Made by a program: the position numbers and the translations under genes. Positions 25,196-34,937 of a DNA stretch of 64,000 nt are shown here, piece after piece. Below the pieces are notes generated by a model. The model was not told the origin of the DNA, did not search any database, and saw only the letters and a program-made list of their open reading frames with translations. Positions within the stretch are counted from its first letter, which is position 1. The number at the start of each line of letters is the position of its first letter. The DNA is from Lysinibacillus_B sp042920265 (GTDB lineage Bacteria; Bacillota; Bacilli; Bacillales_A; Planococcaceae): contig NZ_JBDQZI010000003.1 in the NCBI RefSeq assembly GCF_042920265.1, positions 62,001-126,000 of the forward strand. Direction: 5' to 3'.

Positions 25196-25925
25196 AATGG
25201 TGATTAAGCTTGGAGGTAGTACGTTAGAAGGTCTAAATGAGGCCTTCTTTCGTAATTTCAAGGCATTGCAAGATGAGGGGTATCAGTTAATTATTACACA
25301 TGGCGGTGGCCCGGCGATTAACCGAGAGCTAAAAAAAGCAAATATCGAATCGCATACGGTCGATGGTTTACGTGTGACGACCGCAGAAATGATTGACCTT
25401 GTCCAATCAGCTTTAATTGGCAAAGTAAATCCAGCACTTGTGCATGAGCTGAATGCAGCAGGGATTACAGCGGTGGGGTTAAACGGATTTGATGGTACCC
25501 TTTTAGAGAGTACATATTTAGACAAGGATACGTACGGTTTTGTTGGGGAAGTAACAAACGTGAATACGGCTCTTCTGGATGCACTAACAGCAGCGGGTAT
25601 TGTGCCAGTAGTCGCTTGTATTGGTACAACAACAGAAGGGCAGGCACTCAATATTAATGGCGATACAGTCGCAAGCGAAATCGCACTAGCCGTGGAGGCA
25701 GAAAGTCTACTTCTCGTAACAGATGTTTCAGGGATTCGGATTCATGATGAGTATCAAAAGGAAGTAACGGAAGCAGACATTAATGGCTGGATTGAAGAGG
25801 GACATATTTACGGTGGGATGATTCCGAAAGTACAAGGTGCTGTCGCTTGTCTACATGCAGGCATTCCATCTGTACAAATTGTTAGTGATACATTAACAGG
25901 TACAACGATTAAAAATGAAGGGTAA
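25158..25925 (+). CDS. argB: Acetylglutamate kinase
   Basis: A 255-residue amino-acid kinase that phosphorylates N-acetylglutamate. The nucleotide loop VIKLGGSTLEG, the THGGGPAINREL glycine-rich substrate loop, and GGMIPKVQGAV near the C-terminus are all present. Two starts are possible: ATG 25158, inside argJ with GGGGGTG about ten bases upstream, or ATG 25197, directly after the argJ stop, which lacks a ribosome site but fits the usual N-terminus (242 residues). I list the first. It is followed immediately by argD. Confidence 0.9.
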   Translation: MTTFKSTQHTARKMVIKLGGSTLEGLNEAFFRNFKALQDEGYQLIITHGGGPAINRELKKANIESHTVDGLRVTTAEMIDLVQSALIGKVNPALVHELNAAGITAVGLNGFDGTLLESTYLDKDTYGFVGEVTNVNTALLDALTAAGIVPVVACIGTTTEGQALNINGDTVASEIALAVEAESLLLVTDVSGIRIHDEYQKEVTEADINGWIEEGHIYGGMIPKVQGAVACLHAGIPSVQIVSDTLTGTTIKNEG

Positions 25926-27062
25926 GTGAAGAATATGGGTGCATTATTTCAAAATTATGCAAGAAGACCAATTGCCATTGTTGAAGGAAAAGGAACAGAA
26001 GTGTTTGATACAAATGGTAAGCGCTATTTAGATTTTACGAGTGGTATCGCAGTATGTGCACTTGGTCATGCACATCCAGCAATTGTAAAAGCTATTCAGG
26101 AGCAAAGTGAAAAGCTTTGGCATATTAGTAACTTATTCGAGAGTCCAGGGCAAGAAAAGCTAGCGGAAACACTTGTGAAGGATGTGCATTTATCGCATGC
26201 TTTTTTCTGTAACAGTGGTGCTGAGGCAAATGAAGCGGCGATTAAATTAGCACGTAAACATACAGGGAAACATAAGATCATCGTATTCGAACAATCATTC
26301 CATGGTCGTACATTTGGTGCGATGAGTGCCACAGGCCAAGATAAAGTACGTAACGGGTTTGGTCCGTTAGTAAGTGAATTTATCACGTTACCATTCAATG
26401 ATGTAGCAGCGTTAAAAGCGGCAGTAGATGGTGAAACAGCGGCAATTATGCTGGAAATAATTCAAGGTGAAGGTGGTGTAAACTCTGTAACGGAGGAGTT
26501 TGCAGCAGCGATTCATGAAATCCATCAATCAACTGATATTTTATTAATAGTGGATGAAGTACAAACAGGTATTGGGCGTACAGGGACACGTTTTGCATTT
26601 GAACAAACGGTATTAAAGCCCGATATCGTATCCATGGCAAAAGGTCTTGGAGGTGGCTTCCCAATCGGTGGTATTTTAGGTACAGCTGAATTATTTGATA
26701 CATTTAGTGCAGGTACACATGGTACAACATTCGGCGGTAACCCACTAGGTGTAGCTGTTGCACAAACGGTACTTGACTATGTATTTAACGAGGCGTTTTT
26801 ACAAAATGTACAAGAAAAATCAGCTTATCTGATTACAAAGCTACAAGAAGCATTGCCTTATGTAACGGTGAATGGCAAAGGGTTAATGCTCGGAATCGGT
26901 TGGGGTGAGGATGTTGCACCGTACGTAACTGCTTTAGATGAGGCAGGACTACTAACGGTTGCAGCAGGTCCAAAAGTCATTCGTTTACTACCACCGTTAT
27001 CGGTTTCAAACGAAGAAATTGATGAAGCGGTAGCGATTTTAACATCCGTTTTAGCAAAATAA
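25926..27062 (+). CDS. argD: Acetylornithine aminotransferase
   Basis: A 378-residue class III PLP aminotransferase that converts N-acetylglutamate semialdehyde to N-acetylornithine. The motifs are FCNSGAEANEAAIKLAR, LIVDEVQTGIGRTG, and the PLP lysine K239 in SMAKGLGGGFPIGG. The start is either GTG 25926 or ATG 25935; a GAAGGG/AAGTGA region precedes both, with spacing slightly favouring the ATG. It is the last gene of argCJBD and is closed by a terminator. No argF or carbamoyl-phosphate synthase genes are seen here. Confidence 0.92.
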   Translation: MKNMGALFQNYARRPIAIVEGKGTEVFDTNGKRYLDFTSGIAVCALGHAHPAIVKAIQEQSEKLWHISNLFESPGQEKLAETLVKDVHLSHAFFCNSGAEANEAAIKLARKHTGKHKIIVFEQSFHGRTFGAMSATGQDKVRNGFGPLVSEFITLPFNDVAALKAAVDGETAAIMLEIIQGEGGVNSVTEEFAAAIHEIHQSTDILLIVDEVQTGIGRTGTRFAFEQTVLKPDIVSMAKGLGGGFPIGGILGTAELFDTFSAGTHGTTFGGNPLGVAVAQTVLDYVFNEAFLQNVQEKSAYLITKLQEALPYVTVNGKGLMLGIGWGEDVAPYVTALDEAGLLTVAAGPKVIRLLPPLSVSNEEIDEAVAILTSVLAK

Positions 27063-27067
27063 ATCAA

Positions 27068-27112
27068 AAAGGGGGTGTTCAGAAAGTTTTTACTTTCTGG
27101 ACACCCCTTTAC
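27068..27112 (+). terminator. Terminator after argD
   Basis: GGGGTGTTCAGAAAG pairs with CTTTCTGGACACCCC and is followed by TTTACTTC. Confidence 0.8.
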
Positions 27113-27185
27113 TTCTTAATAATTACCCATTAAGAAATATTGCTCCTGCGGTGGTCGTATCAACATGCCACCATCCTCGTCGCGA

Positions 27186-27228
27186 AGGTTCCGTCTCAAA
27201 ATGTCTTTTCAGACGGAACCTTTATCAT
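27186..27228. terminator. Second bidirectional hairpin between argD and the penicillin-binding protein gene
   Basis: AAGGTTCCGTCT pairs with AGACGGAACCTT with T-rich flanks on both strands. It most likely serves the leftward penicillin-binding protein gene. Confidence 0.75.
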
Positions 27229-27252
27229 GAAATTGTACTTTAAATTTTAAAG

Positions 27253-30200
27253 TCATTCATTGGATTGTGAAGAATCTGGTATTTCAGGCTCAGATATGTT
27301 GCCGTTTCCGTTATCGCCATTTACATCCGAATCATTTGATTCATTGCCGTTATTATTATTTGGGTTATTGTTGTCTCCGTTATCCGTTGGTTCGTTTCCA
27401 GATCCATTACCATTGTTCCCGTTTTCGCTACCATTCCCGTTGTTTCCGTTATCCTGTCCATTTCCGCCATTGCTATTGTCATTGCCATTTGGATCACTTG
27501 GTTCAACAGGTTCTGTTGGCTCTGGAGGTCCTATTGTAATTGGATTTGATGGAGCAGATTCACGGCCCGTAATATCAACAGCTACAACGATATATGCGTA
27601 ACCGTCAGGAACTGTAATACTCCGTCTTCCTGAGCTATTAATGGATGAAACGAGTGCTCTCGTTCCGCCTGTTACATTGTAAACACGGTAACCGACAACA
27701 TCATTTGATGCTGATTTTGACCAGTTCATTGTATTTCCTGCTAATGAAGCAGCGACAGCTTCCGGTGCTGCACTATCCGCATTAAATGTGCTACCACTTA
27801 GTGAGGATGAGCCCAATGATGAGTTGTTTGGTAATAATTTTGACGGATCTCCACCTAAGCGTCCGAGCATCCTTTTTGCGAAGGTTGGATTTAAACCGAA
27901 CCCACTACTCGAAATAAATTCAGCGGGTGTTGAATTTAATGCTTGATAATACTTGCCGTCAATTTCAACAAGTGATGCCCCCGATCCAAAGCTATCATCT
28001 ATCCGTGATGGGATAAAGGCGTTACGGTTAAATAAATCTGAGCGAACGAGCCCAGCATTTGAACACGCTGCAGAAGGTGCCAGCCCTGAAATACCACAGA
28101 ATGAAGCGTTTATTACATCTTTAGGACGTTGGAATCGCTCTTTTGTCCCTACGAGTTCACTATTGGCGTCATAAGCGGCATTCATTAAAGATGCCCATAA
28201 CATATTGACGCGTGTACTTGGTTGGAAATACGTCGTGTTAAACGTATTAAGTGTACGTTGTTGATCGTATCCTAACCATACACCGAGCGTAATATTTGGA
28301 TTATACCCAACTAGCCATACATCTTTATAATCTTGCGTTGTGCCTGTTTTTGCAGCAAAGTCACTTGAGAACTTTAACATGCTTCTTGCACGTGTCCCCG
28401 TACCGTACTCTAACACATCACGCATCATGTCTGTCACGATATATGATGTTTCTGGACTAAATACTTGAACGGCCTCTGCCTTATGTTCGTATATTACATT
28501 GCCATCAAGGTCCACAATTTTATCAATCATATAAGCATCGATAAACTGTCCGTTATTGGCAAATGTAGCAAAGGCATTTGTGTTTTCTTCGACGCTCGTT
28601 CCGACTGTTAAGCCGCCGATTGCCGTTGAAAGGTTCACATAATCGCCATCTGTTAATTTACTAAAGCCCATTTTTTCTAAAAATGTAGCAGGTTTACGAT
28701 CTAAAATAGAATCGTATAAGCGTAGCGCTGTTAAGTTTTGAGAGTGAGCAAGAGCTTCACGTGCGGGCATAATTCCGCGCTCTTCGCTTTCGAAATAGTT
28801 TGATGGGCTATACCCAGGAATTGAGAATTTCACATCGACAACCGGACTACCTGCCCCAATTACGCCGTATTCAATTGCCGGACCATAGGCAAGTAATGGT
28901 TTCATTGTTGAACCATTTGGACGAAAAGCTTGTGTCGCATGATTGAGCTCTTCCACTTCAAAGTCACGACCTCCAACGAAGCTAATAATACGGCCAGTAG
29001 CGTTTTCCATTAATACGCTACCTACTTGAACAGGCATTTGAATCTCGATTTCTTCGCCTTCTTCATTTGTTGTTGTAGCCGTATACGTATGACCATAGTA
29101 TTTAAAGTTTTTTGCTGCTTCGTTCATCGTATCGTACATATTTTTATCAATGGTTGAGTGGATTCGATAACCCGAAGAGCGGATATCACGATCGGCTAAA
29201 ATTGCATATTTCTCCATTAGGTTTTCTTCTTCATCTAAACGCTCTGGGTCAATGCCATCACGCTCTGCTAATATTTTGGCCATGATTTTTGTAGCACGAC
29301 TTTCGATTTCTGCTGTAATCCAAGGGTATAAGTCTGTTGCTCGAGGAACAGGTTCACGGAAGTCTTGTGTAATATTATAGTTTATAGCTTCCTCGTACTC
29401 TGCTTCTGTAATATAGCCAGCTTCTTGCATACGATAAAGAACTGTTTTCATCCGATTAATCCCTGGTTGTAAACCTTCTTCTGATTTTAGTTCACCAGTT
29501 TGCTTAAAAGGTGTGTACGCATAAGGTGATTGCGGAATCCCTGCAATATAAGCAGCTTGTGCTAAATTTAATGTAGATGCATCGACACCAAAAATCCCTT
29601 CAGCAGCAGTGGCAATCCCCGCGATATTATTACCAGATGAATTACGACCATAAGGAATGATATTTAAGTAAGCTTCTAAAATTTCTTCCTTTGTCATAAA
29701 ATGCTCAAGTCGCATGGCTAGTAAAATCTCTTTTGCTTTACGCTCATACGAGACTTCGTTTGTTAAAATTTGATTTTTAATCAGCTGCTGTGTTAATGTT
29801 GATCCCCCAGTTTGTGTGGAAGAGTTTGTCACGTCTTGGAGTAAACCACGAATAACAGCTTTTGGTACAATTCCGTTATGTTCACGGAAATATTCATCCT
29901 CTGTGGCTAATACGGCATTCACAACAAGTGGTGAAACCGAGGCTAAAGATGTCTCACGACGTTCTAAATCTGTTCGAAGCTTCCCTATATAAATGTCATC
30001 TGCAAAATAAATTTCACTTGTTTCTTCATAGTTAAGAACTTGTTCACGCATTTCAGCTTGCGAACGGAGTGGTTCCTCTTTTACGAGGGAAGCGAAGTAG
30101 CCAGCGCCGACAGATAGAGCAAAAATCCCTGCTGTGACTAGAAAGATAAACAATAATAAAGCTAAGTTCCAAAATACGTCTCCTGCAATTCGTAGGCGAC

Positions 30201-30285
30201 GCCCTCTTGTAGAACTAGCAAAAGATTCGAGTTGTTTATTTAACTTTATAATTCTTTCATATGCTTGTTGGATCCATTCTTTCAC
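27253..30285 (-). CDS. Bifunctional class A penicillin-binding protein (PBP1A type)
   Basis: A 1010-residue membrane enzyme that polymerises and cross-links peptidoglycan. It has a cytosolic N-terminus, one transmembrane helix (about 40-66) and a GT51 glycosyltransferase (about 90-270) with catalytic E129 in ATEDEYFREHNG and TGGSTLTQQLIKN. The transpeptidase (about 370-670) has the nucleophile S459 in STMK, SQN 515-517 and KTG 646-648. A fibronectin-III-like domain (about 845-905) and an Asn/Gly/Glu-rich disordered tail of about 95 residues follow. The start is GTG 30285 with AGGAGG eight bases upstream. It is divergent from tyrS. Confidence 0.92.
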   Translation of the reverse strand: MKEWIQQAYERIIKLNKQLESFASSTRGRRLRIAGDVFWNLALLLFIFLVTAGIFALSVGAGYFASLVKEEPLRSQAEMREQVLNYEETSEIYFADDIYIGKLRTDLERRETSLASVSPLVVNAVLATEDEYFREHNGIVPKAVIRGLLQDVTNSSTQTGGSTLTQQLIKNQILTNEVSYERKAKEILLAMRLEHFMTKEEILEAYLNIIPYGRNSSGNNIAGIATAAEGIFGVDASTLNLAQAAYIAGIPQSPYAYTPFKQTGELKSEEGLQPGINRMKTVLYRMQEAGYITEAEYEEAINYNITQDFREPVPRATDLYPWITAEIESRATKIMAKILAERDGIDPERLDEEENLMEKYAILADRDIRSSGYRIHSTIDKNMYDTMNEAAKNFKYYGHTYTATTTNEEGEEIEIQMPVQVGSVLMENATGRIISFVGGRDFEVEELNHATQAFRPNGSTMKPLLAYGPAIEYGVIGAGSPVVDVKFSIPGYSPSNYFESEERGIMPAREALAHSQNLTALRLYDSILDRKPATFLEKMGFSKLTDGDYVNLSTAIGGLTVGTSVEENTNAFATFANNGQFIDAYMIDKIVDLDGNVIYEHKAEAVQVFSPETSYIVTDMMRDVLEYGTGTRARSMLKFSSDFAAKTGTTQDYKDVWLVGYNPNITLGVWLGYDQQRTLNTFNTTYFQPSTRVNMLWASLMNAAYDANSELVGTKERFQRPKDVINASFCGISGLAPSAACSNAGLVRSDLFNRNAFIPSRIDDSFGSGASLVEIDGKYYQALNSTPAEFISSSGFGLNPTFAKRMLGRLGGDPSKLLPNNSSLGSSSLSGSTFNADSAAPEAVAASLAGNTMNWSKSASNDVVGYRVYNVTGGTRALVSSINSSGRRSITVPDGYAYIVVAVDITGRESAPSNPITIGPPEPTEPVEPSDPNGNDNSNGGNGQDNGNNGNGSENGNNGNGSGNEPTDNGDNNNPNNNNGNESNDSDVNGDNGNGNISEPEIPDSSQSNE

Positions 30286-30345
30286 TCAATCGACCTCCTA
30301 AATCTTAATAATTATAGCATATTTCTAATTTTATCGTGCAACATA

Positions 30346-30373
30346 TTGACAATTGTAAAAATTTGAGTAGAAT
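30346..30373 (+). promoter_or_regulatory. tyrS promoter
   Basis: TTGACA (30346-30351), a 16-bp spacer and TAGAAT (30368-30373), directly ahead of the T-box leader. Confidence 0.65.
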
Positions 30374-30394
30374 ATTCATTATAGTTTTTCGAGC

Positions 30395-30612
30395 ATTGAA
30401 AAGATTGCAGTAGTGCAGTACCGTTCCCTGTATAGAGAGCTAGCGGTTGGTGGAAGCTAGTCATAACGGATGCATGAATTACGTTCTTGGAGCTTGAACG
30501 TGTACGTCGCGTTAAGACGATTGGAGTGGAAGAGAATTCTTCAAGCTGGGTGGTACCGCGTTATGTATAAACGTCCCTGCATGCGATTTTTGCATGCAGG
30601 GCTTTTTTATTA
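30395..30612 (+). promoter_or_regulatory. T-box leader controlling tyrS
   Basis: The leader has a Stem I region containing AGAGAGCTAGCGG, a candidate tyrosine specifier TAC at 30480-30482, the conserved T-box GGGTGGTACCGCG (about 30548-30560) and a terminator CCCTGCATGC/GCATGCAGGG followed by CTTTTTTATT (30574-30612). Uncharged tRNA-Tyr would stabilise the antiterminator and let transcription continue into tyrS. Confidence 0.92.
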
Positions 30613-30688
30613 TACGCATACACTAATTTTTCATTTTTTGTAATTATATCCCTTTAAGGGTGAATTAGACATTTTAGGAGGAAATACT

Positions 30689-31960
30689 ATGACAAACGAA
30701 TTATTACAAGATTTAAAATGGCGTGGGCTTCTATATCAACAAACAGACGCTGAAGGGATGGAAAAACTATTAAACGAAGAGAAAGTATCTTTATACGTAG
30801 GGGTAGACCCAACTGCTGATTCAATGCACATCGGTCATATCGTGCCACTGTTAACGCTTCGTCGCTTCCAACAAGCGGGGCATAAGCCGGTTTTATTAGT
30901 TGGTGGTGCAACAGGGATGGTAGGGGACCCATCTGGACGCTCTGAAGAACGCCAATTACAAACAATCGAGCAAATCGATCAAAACGTACAAGGCTTAAAG
31001 AAACAATTTGAGCGCTTATTTGATTTCAATGCGGCTACTGACAATGCAGCGAAGCTCGTAAACAACCATGACTGGATTGGCAAGATGAGCGTCATTGAAT
31101 TTTTACGCGACTACGGAAAATTAGTTAACGTCAACTACATGCTAGCAAAAGATACAATTGCTTCACGTCTTGACTCAGGGATTTCGTTTACAGAATTCGC
31201 GTACACGATTATTCAAGGCATTGACTTCAACTACTTATACAACAACCATCAAGTACGTATTCAAGTAGGTGGCTCTGACCAGTGGGGGAACATTACAACA
31301 GGTCTTGAAGTGATTCGTAAAACACATGACGAAAGCGCAAAAGCATTCGGTATTACGATTCCATTAGTGACAAAAGCAGATGGGACAAAATTCGGTAAAA
31401 CAGCAGGCGGTGCCGTGTGGTTAGATGCAGAAAAAACATCTCCGTATGAGTTTTACCAATTCTGGATTAACGCAGCAGATGCAGACGTAGTGAAATATTT
31501 AAAAATCTTCACATTCTTAACGCGCGAGGAAATTGAAGCGTTAGAAGTATCGGTACAAGAAGAACCGCATTTACGTAAAGCGCAAAAAGCATTAGCAGAA
31601 GCGATGACAAAATTAATTCATGGTGAAGAAGGCTTAGCAGCGGCTGAACGTATTACGGCAGCATTATTCTCTGGTGATTTAAAAGCATTATCCGTAGACG
31701 AAATGAAAGTGGCCTTCTCAGGTGTTCCTTCCGTAGAAGTGGCAAAAGAAGATAAAAACATTGTAGATTTACTTGTAGAAGCTAGTATCTCGTCTTCAAA
31801 ACGTCAAGCACGTGAAGATGTAACAAACGGTGCGATTTCTGTAAACGGAGAAAAAGTCCAAGACCTAGAATACGTAGTGGACACAAAAGACCGTTTAGAA
31901 GATGCCTTTACCATTATCCGTCGTGGTAAAAAGAAATACCATATGGTGAAGTTTAACTAA
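30689..31960 (+). CDS. tyrS: Tyrosyl-tRNA synthetase
   Basis: A 423-residue class I synthetase (TyrRS of the TyrS type). The HIGH motif is at 47-50, GGSDQWGN binds the substrate, and the KMSKS-equivalent KFGKT is at 234-238. A C-terminal S4 RNA-binding domain is at about 350-415. The start is ATG 30689 behind AGGAGG. Expression is under the tyrosine T-box described upstream. A terminator follows. The gene is single here, with no second synthetase nearby. Confidence 0.95.
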   Translation: MTNELLQDLKWRGLLYQQTDAEGMEKLLNEEKVSLYVGVDPTADSMHIGHIVPLLTLRRFQQAGHKPVLLVGGATGMVGDPSGRSEERQLQTIEQIDQNVQGLKKQFERLFDFNAATDNAAKLVNNHDWIGKMSVIEFLRDYGKLVNVNYMLAKDTIASRLDSGISFTEFAYTIIQGIDFNYLYNNHQVRIQVGGSDQWGNITTGLEVIRKTHDESAKAFGITIPLVTKADGTKFGKTAGGAVWLDAEKTSPYEFYQFWINAADADVVKYLKIFTFLTREEIEALEVSVQEEPHLRKAQKALAEAMTKLIHGEEGLAAAERITAALFSGDLKALSVDEMKVAFSGVPSVEVAKEDKNIVDLLVEASISSSKRQAREDVTNGAISVNGEKVQDLEYVVDTKDRLEDAFTIIRRGKKKYHMVKFN

Positions 31961-31995
31961 TACTATTTTTTAATGGATCATGATTAAGGAGTGTA

Positions 31996-32034
31996 GAGGG
32001 CTGAAAGTTTTTACTTTTGAGCCCCCTTTTTTAT
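31996..32034 (+). terminator. Terminator after tyrS
   Basis: GAGGGCTGAAAG pairs with CTTTTGAGCCC, followed by CTTTTTTATT. Confidence 0.75.
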
Positions 32035-32750
32035 TTTAAAAGGAAGATGATGATTTCAGCATATGCTATTTTACATATGCAGTTTTAATAGTAACAGCGG
32101 GTTTTTACGTTCATTTATTAAAATGAGTTATTTTTAACCCCTGATTGTGTGAGTTGGCGAAATCGATATACAACTTAATTTTAAATAAGTGTCAAATCGG
32201 GACTATTTCCTTAAATGGCGCTTATCCTCAAATAAGTTGTATGTCAAAATCGACGAATAGCGTTTTCGGGGGTTGTTAATGTGAGCATATCATTTTTTAT
32301 TACGATAGAGAGAGATTTATTGCTTTTCTGTAGGTGAACACATTATAAAGACTCATAGTAACTATTTTGGAGCACAATTAATTTTTCAAAAAAATCCCCA
32401 TTATGTTCGTTTTTTATATGAAATAGTGCGCGTTCACGCATATTTTCGCCTTCTATATAAAATCTCTTTTTAGTAAAATCCTCTCTTTTTAGTATAGCAG
32501 CTAGTCGTATCTCGTCTTATTTTGCTTAAAAAGGTTCGTTTTTGAGCTAAAATGCAAGCAAATTGGATGATTGATAGGTATAGGCGGATTTTAAAGTCGA
32601 TTGTTATTTGAAAGATAAAAATAGGATGATATAGAAATAGAAAAGCTAAAGGATAGTGCGCGTTATGAGTTAAACTAAGTGCGATAAGTATCGCTCGTAT
32701 GTAAATACAAGTATAATAGTTTCATACATAGTTTTAGGAGGATATATGTT
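32035..32750. other. Gene-free stretch of about 715 bp with scattered short repeats
   Basis: No ORF with a ribosome site was found. Visible structure is limited to a 10-bp inverted repeat ATACAACTTA (32168-32177) / TAAGTTGTAT (32233-32242) in similar surroundings, a direct repeat ATAGTGCGCGTT (32423-32434 and 32653-32664), two close copies of CTCTTTTTAGTA, and a GCGAT/ATCGC hairpin at 32681-32694. It may hold degraded sequence or an unrecognised RNA. Confidence 0.5.
32712..32717 (+). promoter_or_regulatory. Candidate -10 box for the Yip1-like gene
   Basis: TATAAT lies 34 bp before the start; the -35 region is occupied by the GCGAT/ATCGC hairpin and is not a good match. Confidence 0.35.
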
Positions 32751-33377
32751 TTGACTGTACAGCTGAACACACAAATGGACGACCGTGAACCTGTTTTATC
32801 AATTATGGTAAAGCCTCGCGAAACATTCCGATATACACTTGACCATAAAACCTTTTCTTATTCACTGTATGTAGGGGCGGTAGGGGGATTTGCTAGTGCT
32901 TTACTCTCATTATATAGCACGAAATATCCGTTTCCATATAGCCTTGGCGAAGTCGTGTATTCGTCGTTTATTACGGGTATCTTATATTTTATGATTGCCA
33001 ATTTAGTCATCGCTTTTATGCTTGCTCATATCGGGGCGGCATTTGGTGGGAAGGCTTCATTTAAAGGCATGTTTCAAACGATGTGCTTAACGGTTATTCC
33101 GTATATTTGGTTAATGCCTGTACTGTTATTTTGGATGCAGTACTCGAGGCACACATTTTTCGATATTCCCCATGATGGACTAACAATGGGAGAAGCGATA
33201 TGGTCGTATATAGGGAGCTTTATTATTTTAGTCGCAAGTATTTGGACACTCGTCTTATCGATTATTGGGATTTCTGAAATACACGGTTTTTCAAAATGGA
33301 AGGCCTTTTTCACACTGCTCATTGCTAGTATAGGTGCTGCTATGATTGTTGGGTTACTTGTTGTACTGATATTGTAA
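32751..33377 (+). CDS. Yip1-domain-like integral membrane protein
   Basis: A 208-residue protein with a short cytosolic N-terminus carrying the KPRETFRYTLDH box, followed by about five hydrophobic segments (about 40-60, 70-95, 110-130, 150-172, 184-208). This fits the bacterial Yip1/DUF1282-like family, whose role is unknown. The start is TTG 32751 behind TTTTAGGAGG; an overlapping ATG at 32746 runs straight into a stop. It is the last host gene before the prophage and has its own terminator. Confidence 0.72.
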   Translation: MTVQLNTQMDDREPVLSIMVKPRETFRYTLDHKTFSYSLYVGAVGGFASALLSLYSTKYPFPYSLGEVVYSSFITGILYFMIANLVIAFMLAHIGAAFGGKASFKGMFQTMCLTVIPYIWLMPVLLFWMQYSRHTFFDIPHDGLTMGEAIWSYIGSFIILVASIWTLVLSIIGISEIHGFSKWKAFFTLLIASIGAAMIVGLLVVLIL

Positions 33378-33415
33378 TAGCATATTAATGATAAAAAGTT
33401 TATAAAGTAAATCGT

Positions 33416-33445
33416 AAAAGCCTGCATTTTGTAGGCTTTTTTTTC
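33416..33445 (+). terminator. Terminator after the Yip1-like gene
   Basis: AAAAGCCTGCA pairs with TGTAGGCTTTT, followed by a T8 run. Confidence 0.85.
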
Positions 33446-33691
33446 TCAGGCTGAATGAAGGGATGGGGAGTATGTGATTATTAAGTTGTAGTTTCTTTGA
33501 AGCTAGCGTATAGAGGGAATATAAAAAATCCCCTCCACAAAGTGTGAAGGGGACTGAGCTTTAGTCAAACTAACGATTAACGAGAGTAATACTGTATCAA
33601 CTCTGGAAACCTTATGCTATAAGCATTTGTAGCGATTTTATTTATCTACGTCCCCCATTTTTTACCCCAAAAGGGAGTAGGGACGGAAATT
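33445..33691. other. Left prophage boundary region (attL expected, core not resolved)
   Basis: This gap separates the last host gene from the integrase stop. It contains an imperfect palindrome around TTATGCTATAAGCAT (33611-33626) and CGTCCC/GGGACG (33649-33685) close to the integrase end. One of these may belong to the attachment site, but the right end of the prophage is outside the window, so the duplicated core cannot be identified. Confidence 0.4.
33522..33553 (-). terminator. Terminator downstream of the integrase gene
   Basis: Read on the minus strand, CCCCTTCACA pairs with TGTGGAGGGG and is followed by ATTTTTTAT. Confidence 0.7.
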
Positions 33692-34876
33692 TTAAGCAAA
33701 TTTCATTACGTCAGCAATTACTTGTGCTGCACGCTTTTCATTTTCCTCAAAACTATGTGAGTATACTTCCATAACCATTTTTGTTGTATTACCTAACATT
33801 TTGGCAATGGTAGTAACTGGTACACCGTTATTAATTAAAATTGTTGCAAAGGTATGACGGAAACCATGTGGTGTAATTTCTTTTAAATCATTGTTTTTAA
33901 TTACACGACGTAATGAGCTACTAATATACGTATCAGAAATTGCTTCACACGTCTGATAAGAAATTATCGCAAAGCTTTCTTCGAATTCTTTTTCACTCTT
34001 CCATCTACCATTTGCTAAAAGGTATTGCTTGGACCATGCTTTGTACTTTTTCAAAGTAGCAATTAATGACTCGTTTACATTAAGGGTACGAATGCTATTT
34101 TCTGTTTTGGCTTTACGTTCCCCGTATCGATCTCGAGTTCTTCCTATATTAATAGTAGAATTTTCGAAATCGATATCTTTCCATCTTAATGCAGCAACTT
34201 CACCACGGCGCATTCCAGTAGCAGCAAGTAGGGCAAATACTGTCTGTACTGTAATGTTTTCTTGGTCGTTTATGCATTTGAGGAAAGCAGATAATTCTTC
34301 CGGAGTATAAACATTGTCACCAACTCCATCCTTTGGTTCCTCATCATTAGCAATCTTAATTTTAGTAAATCGATTGCGTGTAATGATTTCAGCATCCACA
34401 GCTCCATTAATAATCACTTTAAAAATGCGATGATACAACTTTACTGTACCAACACTGTACTTTTGTGAAAGTGGCTTAATATAAAGATTGATATACGTTT
34501 CTTTATCCAATTTCATTAGTTTTTGGGTACCAAGCAAAGGGATGATTTGCTGTTCGACAATGTTTTTACGTTGTTCATTGGTTGAAACTTTCCAATTGCT
34601 TTGGTTTGCTTCAAGCCATTTTGTAGCCCATTGTTTAATAGTTAGATTTTCATTTTCAATTAACTTTGTGTTACCAGCTGCGACTTCGGTTTTAATGCGT
34701 AGCAATTCACGAAATGCTGTATTTTCATTCGCGAAGCCACGCGCTGATTTTTCTTTACGACGCCCGAAAGAGTCGTAATAGCGGTGCCTATATGCAAATA
34801 ATTTATTCTTATTTCCATCTAAGTACCAAAATAATTCCTTGTCTTTTGTGCATTTATTCATTTTATATGTTGCCAT
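33692..34876 (-). CDS. int: Prophage tyrosine-recombinase integrase
   Basis: A 394-residue integrase of the Tn916/phage type. It has an N-terminal arm-binding domain (about 1-60), a SAM-like core-binding domain (about 75-165) and a catalytic domain (185-385). Catalytic residues seen are R223 in TGMRRGE, H337 and R340 in HGFRH, and nucleophile Y372 in VYSH. The usual second histidine of LGH is N363 (LGN), a tolerated variant. The start is placed at ATG 34876, since the 11-codon extension has no better ribosome site. It is transcribed toward the host boundary and catalyses integration and excision at att sites. Confidence 0.92.
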   Translation of the reverse strand: MATYKMNKCTKDKELFWYLDGNKNKLFAYRHRYYDSFGRRKEKSARGFANENTAFRELLRIKTEVAAGNTKLIENENLTIKQWATKWLEANQSNWKVSTNEQRKNIVEQQIIPLLGTQKLMKLDKETYINLYIKPLSQKYSVGTVKLYHRIFKVIINGAVDAEIITRNRFTKIKIANDEEPKDGVGDNVYTPEELSAFLKCINDQENITVQTVFALLAATGMRRGEVAALRWKDIDFENSTINIGRTRDRYGERKAKTENSIRTLNVNESLIATLKKYKAWSKQYLLANGRWKSEKEFEESFAIISYQTCEAISDTYISSSLRRVIKNNDLKEITPHGFRHTFATILINNGVPVTTIAKMLGNTTKMVMEVYSHSFEENEKRAAQVIADVMKFA

Positions 34877-34937
34877 ATTTACCTGTCCTCTCGTCACTGG
34901 CGAGTGCATAAAAGGGACAGTTAAAGTACATCACCTC

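Noticed and set aside
27260..27601. Plus-strand frames opposite the penicillin-binding protein tail
   Set aside because: They arise from low-complexity Asn/Gly codons on the other strand and lack start signals.
33445..33691. Integration into a tRNA or tmRNA 3' end
   Set aside because: No tRNA or tmRNA fold is visible next to the integrase; the left neighbour is a protein gene with its own terminator.
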